Source of the DNA: Micromonospora tarensis
GTDB lineage: Bacteria > Actinomycetota > Actinomycetes > Mycobacteriales > Micromonosporaceae
NCBI RefSeq assembly: GCF_016803395.1
Contig: NZ_JAEVHL010000003.1
Coordinates: 32,048-96,047 of the forward strand
DNA: 64,000 bases
Reading direction: 5' to 3'
The notes under the pieces were generated by a model. The model saw only the letters and a list, made by a program, of their open reading frames with translations. It did no database searches and was not told where the DNA came from. Below are positions 25,981 to 34,107 of the stretch, piece after piece (the stretch's first letter is position 1; every line of letters begins with the position of its first letter). A program made the position numbers and the translations under genes.

Positions 25981-27264
25981 TCAGACCTGCCGTAGCCCAG
26001 TCGGACCGGACTCGATCCCAACCGGCGGCAGTGTCGCCAGGAGGTCATCCGGTGGACTGGCGGGCAGCCGGAGGGTGAACGTCGATCCACCACCAAGAGT
26101 GCTCGACACCTCGACCCGTCCGCCATGGTTGCTCGCGATGTGTTTCACGATCGCCAGGCCGAGCCCGGTGCCGCCGGTGGCCCGCGAGCGGGCCTGGTCG
26201 GCCCGGTAGAACCGCTCGAAGATCCGGTCGACGTCGGTGGGGGCGATGCCGATGCCCTGGTCGGTGACGGCGATCTCGACGTGCTCGTCGTCGCCCCGCA
26301 GGGTCACCCGCACCGTGGTGTCCTCGCCCGAGTAGTTGATGGCGTTCTCCACCAGATTCGCCACCGCGGTGGCGAGTTGGGAGTCGCTGCCGTACGCGGT
26401 GAGGCCGCGCTGACCGTCCACGGTCACCTCGACCCCACGGGCCGAGGCGGTGGTCCGGGTCCGGTCGACCACCTCGGCGATCACCCAGTCCAGTGCGACC
26501 GGCTCCGGTGGCGGCTGCGGCTCGGCCCCCTGCAACCGGGTCAGCTCCAGCAACTCCTGCACCAGCCGGCCCAGCCGGGTCGACTCGTGCTGGATCCGCT
26601 CGGCGAACCGGCGGGCGGCCACCAGGTCCTCGGAGAGGTCGGGCGCTGCCACCCCGGCCGGCTCGGTCGCGTCCAGCAACGCCTCGGCGAGCAGTTGGAG
26701 CGCCCCGATTGGGGTCTTCAGCTCGTGGCTGACGTTGGCCACGAAGTCCCGTCGCACCCGGGTCAGCCGGTGCGATTCGGTCACGTCGACCGCCTCGACA
26801 GCGATGAAGCCGTTGCCGAGGCCCATCGCCCGCAGGTGCACGCCGAGCGGGTTCTCCCCCGCGCTGTCGCGGCCTCGGGGCAGGTCCAACTCGATCTCGC
26901 GCCGCACCCCGGTACGTCGCACCTGGCCGGCGAGGGTGCGGATCAGCGGGTGCGCGGCGATCGAGCCGGGAGTGCTGCCGGTACGCAGCAGCCCCATCGC
27001 GCGGGCGGCCGGGTTGATCAGCACCGGGATGTCGTCGTTGTCCAGTACCACGACACCGGCCCGGAGCGAGTCGATCGTCCGGCGACCGAGCCCGGCCTGC
27101 TGCTCGTCGGCTATCGCGGGCCTCCCCCTGCTCCAGCGGGAGCGCACGCTCCCCGTCGACGTGGAGCGGTCAGCCCGCCTCGGCAGAAACCGGGGCAGCA
27201 GGAGACCGGCGACCATCCCGGTCACCAACGCCACGGCCACCACGACCGCCACCGCCCACTCCAC
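25981..27264 (-). CDS. senX3: Phosphate-responsive sensor histidine kinase SenX3/PhoR type
   Basis: 427-residue membrane kinase. One N-terminal helix (WAVAVVVAVALVTGMVAGLLL) is followed by a PAS-like domain (residues about 60-155: VLDNDDIPVLINPAARAMG), HisKA with FVANVSHELKTPIGAL, and a HATPase with NLVENAINYS, TDQGIGI and GTGLGLAIVKHI. GTG at 27264 has a TACGAT hexamer (27271-27276) 6 nt upstream (leaderless). It sits divergently from phoU. The PAS and single-helix design matches mycobacterial SenX3, which senses phosphate through the Pst-PhoU system. Confidence 0.94.
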   Translation of the reverse strand: MEWAVAVVVAVALVTGMVAGLLLPRFLPRRADRSTSTGSVRSRWSRGRPAIADEQQAGLGRRTIDSLRAGVVVLDNDDIPVLINPAARAMGLLRTGSTPGSIAAHPLIRTLAGQVRRTGVRREIELDLPRGRDSAGENPLGVHLRAMGLGNGFIAVEAVDVTESHRLTRVRRDFVANVSHELKTPIGALQLLAEALLDATEPAGVAAPDLSEDLVAARRFAERIQHESTRLGRLVQELLELTRLQGAEPQPPPEPVALDWVIAEVVDRTRTTASARGVEVTVDGQRGLTAYGSDSQLATAVANLVENAINYSGEDTTVRVTLRGDDEHVEIAVTDQGIGIAPTDVDRIFERFYRADQARSRATGGTGLGLAIVKHIASNHGGRVEVSSTLGGGSTFTLRLPASPPDDLLATLPPVGIESGPTGLRQV

Positions 27265-27336
27265 CCGGCGATCGTAGGGTCATTGTTAACCTGGCTACCA
27301 CACAGAACGGGACGAACTACCCGCACTTCGAGAAGT

Positions 27337-27402
27337 GTTCACCCCCACGTCTGGCGTCGTTCACCGTGGTTCATCCGGGATCGGTCCGCGCCCCCCTACC
27401 GT
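27337..27402 (+). promoter_or_regulatory. PHO-box-like direct repeats and phoU promoter
   Basis: GTTCACC occurs at 27337-27343 and 27359-27365, exactly 22 bp (two 11-bp units) apart, followed by a further GTTCATC at 27369-27375. This matches the 11-bp direct repeat units bound by PhoP/RegX3-type regulators in actinobacteria, with a degenerate middle unit. A -10-like TACCGT is at 27397-27402, so the repeats cover the -35 area. Positive control of phoU by the adjacent RegX3 is inferred. Confidence 0.65.
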
Positions 27403-27468
27403 TGGCGTCACACCTGCTCAACCCCTGCGCCGGCACCCGTCGGCGGCGACCGACCACAGGACGTGATG

Positions 27469-28122
27469 ATGCGCGACGAGTTCCGGGCCGACCTCCAGAT
27501 CGTCAGCCAACTGCTGGTGGACATGGCGGAGGGCGTCCGCGCCGCCATGCGCCAGGCCACCCGGGCCCTGCTCACCGCCGACCGGCTGGCCGCCGAGACG
27601 GTCATCGAGCGGGACGCCGAGATCGACGACCTCTACCGGCACGTCGAGGAGCGGGTCTGCGACCTGCTCGCCCGACAGGCGCCGGTCGCCTCCGACCTCC
27701 GGGCGATGATCACCGCGCTGCACGTGGCCGCTGACCTGGAACGGATGGGCGACCTCGCCGAGCACGTGGCGAAGACCGCGCTGCGCCGGCACCCCTCGCC
27801 CGCCGTCCCGGCCGAGCTGCGGACGGTCTTCACCGAAATGTCCGAGATCGCCGACCGGATGGCGGTGAAGATCGGATCGGTGTTGGCGAAGCCCGACGCC
27901 GACCTCGCCGGCGAGCTGGACCGCGACGACGACGCCATGGACGAGCTGCACAAGAACCTGTTCGCGGTGCTGCTCGGCGACGACTGGCCGTACGGGGTGG
28001 AGACGGCGATCGACGCCACCCTGCTGGGCCGCTTCTACGAGCGCTTCGCCGACCACGCGGTGAACGCCGGCGAGCACGTGATCTACCTGATCACCGGGCA
28101 GAACAGCCCGACCGGCAACTGA
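27469..28122 (+). CDS. phoU: Phosphate uptake regulator PhoU
   Basis: 217-residue all-helical metal-binding protein that links the Pst transporter to the SenX3 kinase. Two PhoU repeats carry the conserved patterns ERDAEIDDLYRHVEERV and DDDAMDELHKNLF, and MITALHVAADLERMGDLAEHVAK and RFYERFADHAVNAGEHV. Three possible start codons (GTG-ATG-ATG) occur in a row; the third, MRDEFRADL, matches the family start and has AGGA 8 nt upstream. It is divergent from senX3 and convergent with gpmA. Confidence 0.95.
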   Translation: MRDEFRADLQIVSQLLVDMAEGVRAAMRQATRALLTADRLAAETVIERDAEIDDLYRHVEERVCDLLARQAPVASDLRAMITALHVAADLERMGDLAEHVAKTALRRHPSPAVPAELRTVFTEMSEIADRMAVKIGSVLAKPDADLAGELDRDDDAMDELHKNLFAVLLGDDWPYGVETAIDATLLGRFYERFADHAVNAGEHVIYLITGQNSPTGN

Positions 28123-28126
28123 CGCG

Positions 28127-28159
28127 AAGAAGGGCCCCCGCAACGCGGGGGCCCTTCTT
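28127..28159. terminator. Bidirectional terminator between phoU and gpmA
   Basis: Perfect 15-bp stem: AAGAAGGGCCCCCGC (28127-28141) pairs with GCGGGGGCCCTTCTT (28145-28159) around a 3-nt loop. A-rich on the left and T-rich on the right, so it works as an intrinsic terminator in both directions. Confidence 0.93.
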
Positions 28160-28164
28160 TCTGC

Positions 28165-28932
28165 TCAGCGGCCCTGGTTCGCGACCGCGGCGGCGGCTTC
28201 CTTCGCCGCCGTCGGGTCGAGGTAGGTGCCGCCCATGCTGAGCGGACGCAGTTGCGGATCGAGGTCGTAGCGCAGCGGGATGCCGGTCGGGATGTTCAGC
28301 TTGGCGATCGCCTCGTCGGAGATCTGGTCGAGGTGCTTGACCAGTGCCCGCAGCGAGTTGCCGTGCGCGGCCACCAGCACCGTACGACCGGCCAGGATGT
28401 CCGGCACGATCGAGTCGTACCAGTAGGGCAGCATCCGCTCGACGACGTCCTTGAGGCACTCGGTACGCGGCATCAGCTCGCTCGGCAGCAGCGCGTAACG
28501 GGGGTCGCCCACCTGCGACCACTCGTCGTTGTCGTCGATCGGCGGCGGGGGCGTGTCGTACGACCGACGCCAGAGCATGAACTGCTCCTCGCCGTACTCG
28601 TCGAGGGTCTGCTTCTTGTTCTTGCCCTGCAACGCGCCGTAGTGCCGCTCGTTGAGCCGCCACGACCGACGCACGGCGATCCAGTGCCGGTCGGCGGCGT
28701 TGAGCGCCAGTTCGGCGGTGCGGATCGCCCGGCGCATCACGCTGGTGTGCACGACGTCCGGCAGCAGGCTGTGCTCGCGCATCAGTTCGCCGCCGCGCCG
28801 CGCCTCGCCCTCGCCCTTCTCGGTCAGGTCGACGTCGACCCAGCCGGTGAAGAGGTTCTTGGCGTTCCAGTCGCTCTCACCGTGGCGCAGCAGGACCAGC
28901 GTCCCGACGGTGGGCCCTTCGCTCGCAGTCAT
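28165..28932 (-). CDS. gpmA: 2,3-bisphosphoglycerate-dependent phosphoglycerate mutase
   Basis: Glycolytic enzyme of 255 residues that interconverts 3- and 2-phosphoglycerate. Seen: the phosphohistidine motif [20 protein letters not shown], the acid residue region [15 protein letters not shown], and the second His in [17 protein letters not shown]. The ATG at 28932 is preferred; another ATG lies 9 nt upstream. It belongs to the mshA-YbjN-gpmA-senX3-regX3 order known from mycobacteria, but here it is separated from YbjN by two MFS genes and a histone-like gene. Confidence 0.96.
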   Translation of the reverse strand: MTASEGPTVGTLVLLRHGESDWNAKNLFTGWVDVDLTEKGEGEARRGGELMREHSLLPDVVHTSVMRRAIRTAELALNAADRHWIAVRRSWRLNERHYGALQGKNKKQTLDEYGEEQFMLWRRSYDTPPPPIDDNDEWSQVGDPRYALLPSELMPRTECLKDVVERMLPYWYDSIVPDILAGRTVLVAAHGNSLRALVKHLDQISDEAIAKLNIPTGIPLRYDLDPQLRPLSMGGTYLDPTAAKEAAAAVANQGR

Positions 28933-29084
28933 GCGGATCATCCTGCCTCAACCGGCTCGGGGACACGCGGGCAGCCGTCGTGACGACCACCACGTGAAAA
29001 AGCGGGTGACCAGCGGATCCGCCCGCCACTAGGGTCGTAAGGCACGGCAGTCGGGTCGGTCATTACTTGTGAGCGGGGCACCAC

Positions 29085-30368
29085 ATGCGGACGATGCGGA
29101 ACTGGTTCCGGGACACCACCGGCGGCCTGCCCGCCACCTTCTGGTACCTCTGGTCCGGCACCCTGATCAACCGGCTCGGCTCGTTCGTGCTCGTCTTCCT
29201 CGCCATCTACCTGACCCAGGAACGCGGCTTCTCACCCTCGCAGGCCGGCCTGGTGATCGGCCTGTGGGGCGTCGGCGGGGCGTTCGGCACGACCGCCGGT
29301 GGCACCCTCGCGGACCGGTGGGGCCGCCGACCGACGTTGCTGACCGCACATGTGGGCGCGGCCGCCATGATGCTCGCGCTCGGGCTGGCCCGGGATCTGT
29401 GGGCGGTGGCGCTGGGCGCGCTGCTGCTCGGCATGTTCGCCGAGGCGGCCCGGCCCGCCTTCGGCGCGATGATGATCGACGTGGTGCCGGCGAAGGACCG
29501 GTTGCGGGCCTTCTCGCTCAACTACTGGGCGATCAACCTGGGTTTCGCCTGCGCCGCCGTCCTCGCCGGCCTGGCCGCCCAGGCCGACTACCTGCTGCTG
29601 TTCGTGGTCGACGCCGCCACCATGCTGATCACCGCGTTGATCATCTTCAGCAAGGTGCCGGAGACCCAGCAGGTTCGTTCCGCCAGCGCCGCCACCGTGC
29701 GGGCCCCGGTTGGTGCCCTGCGCACGATCCTCACCGACCGCGTCTACCTCGGGTTCGTGGCACTCAACCTGTTCGCCGCAGTGGTCTTCCTCCAGCACAT
29801 CTCGATGCTGCCGATCGCGATGGGCGACAGCGGCCTGAGCCCGGCCACCTACGGCTCGGTGATCGCACTCAACGGCGTCCTCATCGTGGTCGGCCAACTC
29901 TTCGTCCCCCGACTGATCCGCGGGCGCAGCCGCTCCCACGTGCTCGCGCTGGCGTCCGTGGTGATGGGTCTCGGCTTCGGGTTGACCGCGTTCGCCGGCA
30001 CCGCCTGGTTCTACGGGCTGACCGTGCTGATCTGGACGGTCGGCGAGATGCTGAACTCGCCGTCCAACTCGACCCTGATCGCCGAACTCTCCCCCGCCGA
30101 GCTGCGCGGTCGCTATCAGGGCGTGTTCTCCCTCTCCTGGCAGATCGCCGGGGCCAGCGCGCCCATCCTCGGCGGCCTGGTCCGCGAGCACGCCGGCAAC
30201 GACGCGCTCTGGTACGGCTGCGCCGCGCTCGGCATCCTGACCGCGGTGGCCCACCTGGTGTCGGGGCCGGCCCGGGAGCGGCGTGCCACCGCACTCCGCC
30301 GCTCCGGCGATGCGTTGGCGCCGGCCGGCACCGACCGGACGCCGCAACCCGCCGAGACGGTCGGCTGA
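29085..30368 (+). CDS. MFS exporter, first of a tandem pair
   Basis: 427-residue, 12-helix major facilitator. Conserved loop 2-3 motif GGTLADRWGRRPTLL; helix 4-5 segment FGAMMIDVVPAKDRLRAFSLNYWAINLGF; C-half repeat of the motif VPRLIRGRSRSHVL. The N-terminus (DTTGGLPATFWYLWSGTLINR) is nearly identical to that of the next gene. It resembles MdtH/drug-exporter-like MFS; the substrate is unknown. Tandem with its paralogue, 74 bp apart, and divergent from gpmA. Confidence 0.9.
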   Translation: MRTMRNWFRDTTGGLPATFWYLWSGTLINRLGSFVLVFLAIYLTQERGFSPSQAGLVIGLWGVGGAFGTTAGGTLADRWGRRPTLLTAHVGAAAMMLALGLARDLWAVALGALLLGMFAEAARPAFGAMMIDVVPAKDRLRAFSLNYWAINLGFACAAVLAGLAAQADYLLLFVVDAATMLITALIIFSKVPETQQVRSASAATVRAPVGALRTILTDRVYLGFVALNLFAAVVFLQHISMLPIAMGDSGLSPATYGSVIALNGVLIVVGQLFVPRLIRGRSRSHVLALASVVMGLGFGLTAFAGTAWFYGLTVLIWTVGEMLNSPSNSTLIAELSPAELRGRYQGVFSLSWQIAGASAPILGGLVREHAGNDALWYGCAALGILTAVAHLVSGPARERRATALRRSGDALAPAGTDRTPQPAETVG

Positions 30369-30410
30369 CCGAGTGGCGGGGCCCGGCCGTCGGGCTAGTG
30401 TGACCAAAAA

Positions 30411-30431
30411 ACAGTTAACAGTCCGAACTGT
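30411..30431 (+). promoter_or_regulatory. Inverted repeat upstream of the second MFS gene
   Basis: ACAGTT-N9-AACTGT (30411-30416 and 30426-30431) lies 11 nt before the GTG start, in an unusually A-rich stretch and next to the ribosome site GGGAGG. It may be an operator for the second transporter. Confidence 0.45.
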
Positions 30432-30442
30432 CGGGAGGTCGG

Positions 30443-31756
30443 GTGCACGCCCTGCGGCGTTGGTGGCAGGAGACCGCAGGCGGGCTTCCCGCCACCTTCT
30501 GGTACCTCTGGTCCGGCCTGCTGATCAACCGGGCCGGCGCGTTCGCCATGCTGTTCCTCTCGCTCTACCTCACCGACGTACGCGGCGCGAGCGAGGCTCT
30601 GGCCGGCACCGTGGTCGGCGCGTACGGAGCCGGCGGAGCGGCCGGGGTGCTGCTCGGCGGGGTGCTCGCCGACCGGTGGGGCCGCCGCGCGACACTGCTC
30701 GCCGCACACCTGGCCACTGTCGGCCTGATGGTCGCGCTCGCCTTCACCCAGCCCCTGCTCCTGATCGCGGTGCTCTCCGCGCTGATCGGGGTGGTGCACT
30801 CGATGCCCAGCCCGGCGTTTGTCGCGGCGATCGTCGACGTGGTGCCGGCCGAGCGCCGCTCACGCGCGTTCAACCTGCAGTTCTGGGCGTTCAACCTGGG
30901 CATGGCGGTCGCCTCGCTGCTCGCCGGGGTGCTGGCCGAGGCGAGCTTCACCGCGCTGTTCCTGGTCGACGCCGGAGCAACGCTGACCGCCGCCGCCGTG
31001 ATCGGCTGGAAGGTGCCGGAGACCCTCCGGTTGGCCCGGCCGACGGCCGCCACCCCACCGGCCCCGACGGCCGTCCGGACCCGCCGACCCGGACTGCACA
31101 CCGCGCTCACCGACCGCACCTTCCTGGTCTTCGTCGGGCTCACCTTCGTGCTGGCTGTGCTCACCATGCAGACGTCGACGATCATGCCGCTGGCGATGCG
31201 CGCGGACGGCCTGGGCCCATCGGCGTACGGGCTGGTGATGGCGCTCGGTGGGGCACTCATCGTGGTGGGGCAGCTGTTCGTGCCCCGACTGATCGACAGA
31301 CACCGCAAGGACGTCGTGCTGGCCGCCTCCACCGCGCTGCTCGCGCTCGGCTTCGGGGTGCTCACCGTCGCCGACGAGCTGGCCGTCTACCTGGCTGCCG
31401 CAGTGGTCTGGACGGTCGGCTCGATGCTCGCCGCGCCACCCAACGCGCAGATCAACGCCGACCTGGCACCGCCGCTGCTCCGGGCGCGCTACCAGTCGGT
31501 CTTCTACCTGACGTTCCCGGCCGCGGCGTTCGTCGCTCCCACCCTCGGTGGGGTGAGCCTGCAACACCTCGGCGACCGGCACTGGTTGATCGTGGCCGGG
31601 CTGGGCCTGCTGGCCGCGCTCGGGCACCTGCTCGCCGGGCCGCCCCGGGAGCGGCACGTCGCCGCGCTGCGTCGGGTCGCCGACCCGACGCCCGCTACCA
31701 CCACGGACCGTGTGCCGACGGCGCAACCAACGCAAAGCGCCCACCACGTCCCCTGA
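30443..31756 (+). CDS. MFS exporter, second of a tandem pair
   Basis: 437-residue, 12-helix major facilitator, paralogue of the preceding gene along its full length: shared ETAGGLPATFWYLWSGLLINR, GGVLADRWGRRATLL, AAIVDVVPAERRSRAFNLQFWAFNLG and GQLFVPRLIDRHRKDV. GTG start with GGGAGG at 30433-30438. The C-terminal 30 residues are Thr/Pro-rich and end inside the terminator hairpin. The pair looks like a local duplication that then diverged. Its substrate is unknown. Confidence 0.9.
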   Translation: MHALRRWWQETAGGLPATFWYLWSGLLINRAGAFAMLFLSLYLTDVRGASEALAGTVVGAYGAGGAAGVLLGGVLADRWGRRATLLAAHLATVGLMVALAFTQPLLLIAVLSALIGVVHSMPSPAFVAAIVDVVPAERRSRAFNLQFWAFNLGMAVASLLAGVLAEASFTALFLVDAGATLTAAAVIGWKVPETLRLARPTAATPPAPTAVRTRRPGLHTALTDRTFLVFVGLTFVLAVLTMQTSTIMPLAMRADGLGPSAYGLVMALGGALIVVGQLFVPRLIDRHRKDVVLAASTALLALGFGVLTVADELAVYLAAAVVWTVGSMLAAPPNAQINADLAPPLLRARYQSVFYLTFPAAAFVAPTLGGVSLQHLGDRHWLIVAGLGLLAALGHLLAGPPRERHVAALRRVADPTPATTTDRVPTAQPTQSAHHVP

Positions 31757-31771
31757 GGTCGTGGTGGGCGC
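31737..31771 (+). terminator. Terminator hairpin after the MFS pair
   Basis: 12-bp perfect stem GCGCCCACCACG (31737-31748) and CGTGGTGGGCGC (31760-31771). The stop codon of the second MFS gene is in the 11-nt loop. The sequence from 31772 to about 32092 has no gene and is locally less GC-rich. Confidence 0.75.
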
Positions 31772-32092
31772 CCGCCGGTGGGGCCGGCGGCGGCGGGCAA
31801 CACTCACCCCCGTAAGCATCGCCCGCTCGCGCCGCCGGTCCAAACAGGTGGGAACCGTCCCCCAACGGTTAATCCACCCGTCCCCTCGCACCTCGCCTGG
31901 TGCGCGGATCTGATCGATCCGCCGCTCCCCCGAACGTTTCCAAGCGTGGTGCGGTGCAATAAAGCTAGTTCGACCAGATTCTGGATTCAACCCGGAAGGG
32001 CTGTCTCGCCGGTCACAACTGGCGAGTATCCGCTGCTCCGACCTCGATCTTTGCCAACAGCCGCGTACCCGTCAGCCATTCCCGCAAACACC

Positions 32093-33279
32093 TCAACCGT
32101 CCTCCCGATCGGGTGACTCGGTCCGGAAGAAGTTGCTCGGCCGGCGTCGCGCAACTGTTCCTGGTAAATCAGGTTCAGCCGACGCAGGTCAAAGGTGTGA
32201 AACCACTCATCCCAGGTGATCTCGCGAATCCGGCTGCTTTCCCGGTATCCGGGAATGTTGAAGGTCAACACACCCGCCCGACCGTCCCGCTCGGTGCCGG
32301 CGATGGTCGCCGGTTTCGCCCCGCGTTCCCGGGCCCAACGCTGGATAACCTCGTGATTCGCGGTGATCAGGCTCCGACCCGGCCGCTCCGGCCGATCCAT
32401 CGTCGACGAGATCACCTGCGAGCTGCGGACCGACCGGCCGGTGCCCCGTCCGGTCCGGATCCCACCGGCCGCCGTCCCGCCGCCGGCCGAGCCGGGCGTC
32501 GCGCCCTTGGCGGGCGCCGCGCGCTTCGCCGTCGGGCGGGCCGGTGCCTTCTTCGCCGGAGCCTTGCGCGCCGGGGCGGTACGGGCCGTCGCCGTCCTAC
32601 CGGCGGCCGTGCTCTTGCGCGCGGCCGTCGTCCTCGTCGCGGCCGTCTTCTTCGCCGCCGCCGTCCGCTTCGCCGCCGTCGACTTCCGCGCGGCGGTCGT
32701 CTTCGCCGCCGTCGACTTCCGCGCGGCGGTCGTCTTCGCCGCCGTCGACTTCCGCGCGGCGGTCGTCGTCGCCGCCGTCGTCCTCTTCGCTGGTGCCGTC
32801 TTCCTCGCGGTCACCGTCGTCTTCGCCGGGGCCGTCTTCCTCGCGGCCGTCGTCCGCTTCGTTGCCGTCGACTTCCGCGCGGCGGTCGTCTTCTTGGCGG
32901 CGGCTGCCCGCTTCGCGGGTGCGCTCTTGTTCGCCGGCGCGGCCTTCGCCCGGCTGGACGCCGGCCTGGCCGCCGACTTCTTGGTGGCGGCGGCACGACC
33001 CGCCGACGCCCTGGTGCCGGTCGCCCGGCCCGACGGGCCGGTGCTGCTCCGACCCGCGCCGGCCCGCATCGAACGCACCAGTTGCTTCACCAGATCGGGC
33101 TTACGCAGTGCGGAGATCCCAGAGACCCCGCGTTTGCGTAGCTGGCCGCGGATGTCGTCCACCCGCATCCGGGAGATCTCCGACTCGGAGATCCCGGGAG
33201 TGCCCGGCGTCTGGTTGCCGGTCTGTCGCTTCGTCCTGGTCGCAGCCGCGCCGCGACCTGAGCTGTTCCGCTGAGCCAT
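32093..33279 (-). CDS. Histone H1-like Lys/Ala-rich repeat protein with Rho-N-like and C-terminal domains; probable one-base deletion near its 3' end
   Basis: Nucleoid-type protein. From ATG at 33279: a Rho termination factor N-like/SAP segment (MRVDDIRGQLRKRGVSGISALRKPDLVKQLV, residues about 35-65), then roughly 190 residues of Lys/Ala/Thr/Arg repeats (ARKSTAAKTTA units), then a globular C-terminal domain (SLITANHEVIQRWARERGAKP; ITWDEWFHTFDLRRLNLIYQEQL). The literal frame runs past the expected end to 31987, adding an unlikely tail. One inserted base near 32140-32147 gives RPSNFFRTESPDREDG and a stop at 32093 (395 residues). Probably binds DNA; the sequence error is inferred. Confidence 0.75.
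32668..32766. repeat. Three perfect 33-bp tandem repeats in the histone-like gene
   Basis: The 33-bp unit beginning CTTCGCCGCCGTCGACTTCC repeats three times without a mismatch and encodes the 11-residue TTAARKSTAAK unit. Diverged copies flank it. Identity at the nucleotide level implies recent slippage or gene conversion, so copy number may vary between strains. Confidence 0.92.
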
Positions 33280-33389
33280 GGGACGCTCCGCTCCTTGACA
33301 CTCCGTCCTCGGCGCGCGGGGGTCCCTCGCCGCACCGCGCGCCGCGGCATACCCGTCAGGAGCAGTCCGAACCACCAGCAGCTCGCCAT

Positions 33390-33462
33390 GATCGTGCTAG
33401 ATCCACGATCGAGTGGCATCGGCGCGTCGACCAGGCCACTACTTCCTGGTTCGAGCACGATC
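33390..33462. repeat. Intergenic inverted repeats GATCGTG/CACGATC
   Basis: GATCGTG (33390-33396)-CTAGATC-CACGATC (33404-33410) forms a hairpin, and a third half-site AGCACGATC recurs at 33454-33462. Just beyond, 33463-33520 is built of GAGGCGCG and GGCGGG units. It lies between the histone-like gene and YbjN (33280-33527), where no gene is seen. Confidence 0.6.
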
Positions 33463-33527
33463 TTGCGCGAGGCGCGAGGCGCGCGGCGGGAGGCGCGAGG
33501 CGCGGCGGGCGCGCGGGCGGGGAGGGG

Positions 33528-34049
33528 TCAGGCCGGGTCGGGGTTGGGGCCCGTGCCGGAGGGTTCGAAGAGGTGGGCGAAAGCGGCCAGGTTGGCGGTG
33601 GACTCGCCCCGCTTGACGCGCCACTCGTACTCGCGCCGGATCGAACTGCCGAAGCCGATCTCCAGCATCGTGTCGAACGACTCGTCGGCGTAGCTGAGCA
33701 CGGCGCCGAGCAGCCGGTCCAACTCGTCGGCGTCGACACCGGCCGGGTTGACCCGCCCGGTCAGGTACACATCGCCGACCGCGTCGGTGGAGAACGAGAC
33801 GCCGTACATCCGGGCGTTGCGCTGCAACAGCCAGGCCCACAGCTCCTCACGGCGCTCGTCCGGCTGGCGCATCACGAACGCCTCGACCCGCAGCGCGTGC
33901 TCGCCCACGATCAGATTGCAGATCGTCTTGAGCTTGTGGGTGCCCGGCAGCGTCACCGCGTACGAGCCGGGACCGGTCGACTCCCAGGCCAGCTCCCGCT
34001 CGGCGCAGACCGACTCGATCAGGGTCGCGAGATCGCTCTTCGGGCTCAT
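33528..34049 (-). CDS. YbjN domain-containing protein
   Basis: 173-residue cytosolic protein of the YbjN family (type III secretion chaperone-like fold), the counterpart of Rv0487. Seen: the typical central strands HALRVEAFVMRQPDERREELWAWLLQRNARMYGVSFS and DVYLTGRVNPAGVDADELDRLLG. The ATG at 34049 has TAGAGT at 34057-34062, 7 nt upstream (leaderless). It lies 58 nt downstream of mshA, as in mycobacteria. Biochemical function unknown. Confidence 0.9.
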   Translation of the reverse strand: MSPKSDLATLIESVCAERELAWESTGPGSYAVTLPGTHKLKTICNLIVGEHALRVEAFVMRQPDERREELWAWLLQRNARMYGVSFSTDAVGDVYLTGRVNPAGVDADELDRLLGAVLSYADESFDTMLEIGFGSSIRREYEWRVKRGESTANLAAFAHLFEPSGTGPNPDPA

Positions 34050-34107
34050 CGGCCCCACTCTACGACCGAGCCGACCGGCGCACCCGCCGGCGAACGACGC
34101 CCGCGGG

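Noticed and set aside
32668..32766. Three equal repeats as a CRISPR array
   Set aside because: There are no spacers; the repeats are adjacent, in frame and encode Lys/Ala repeat units.
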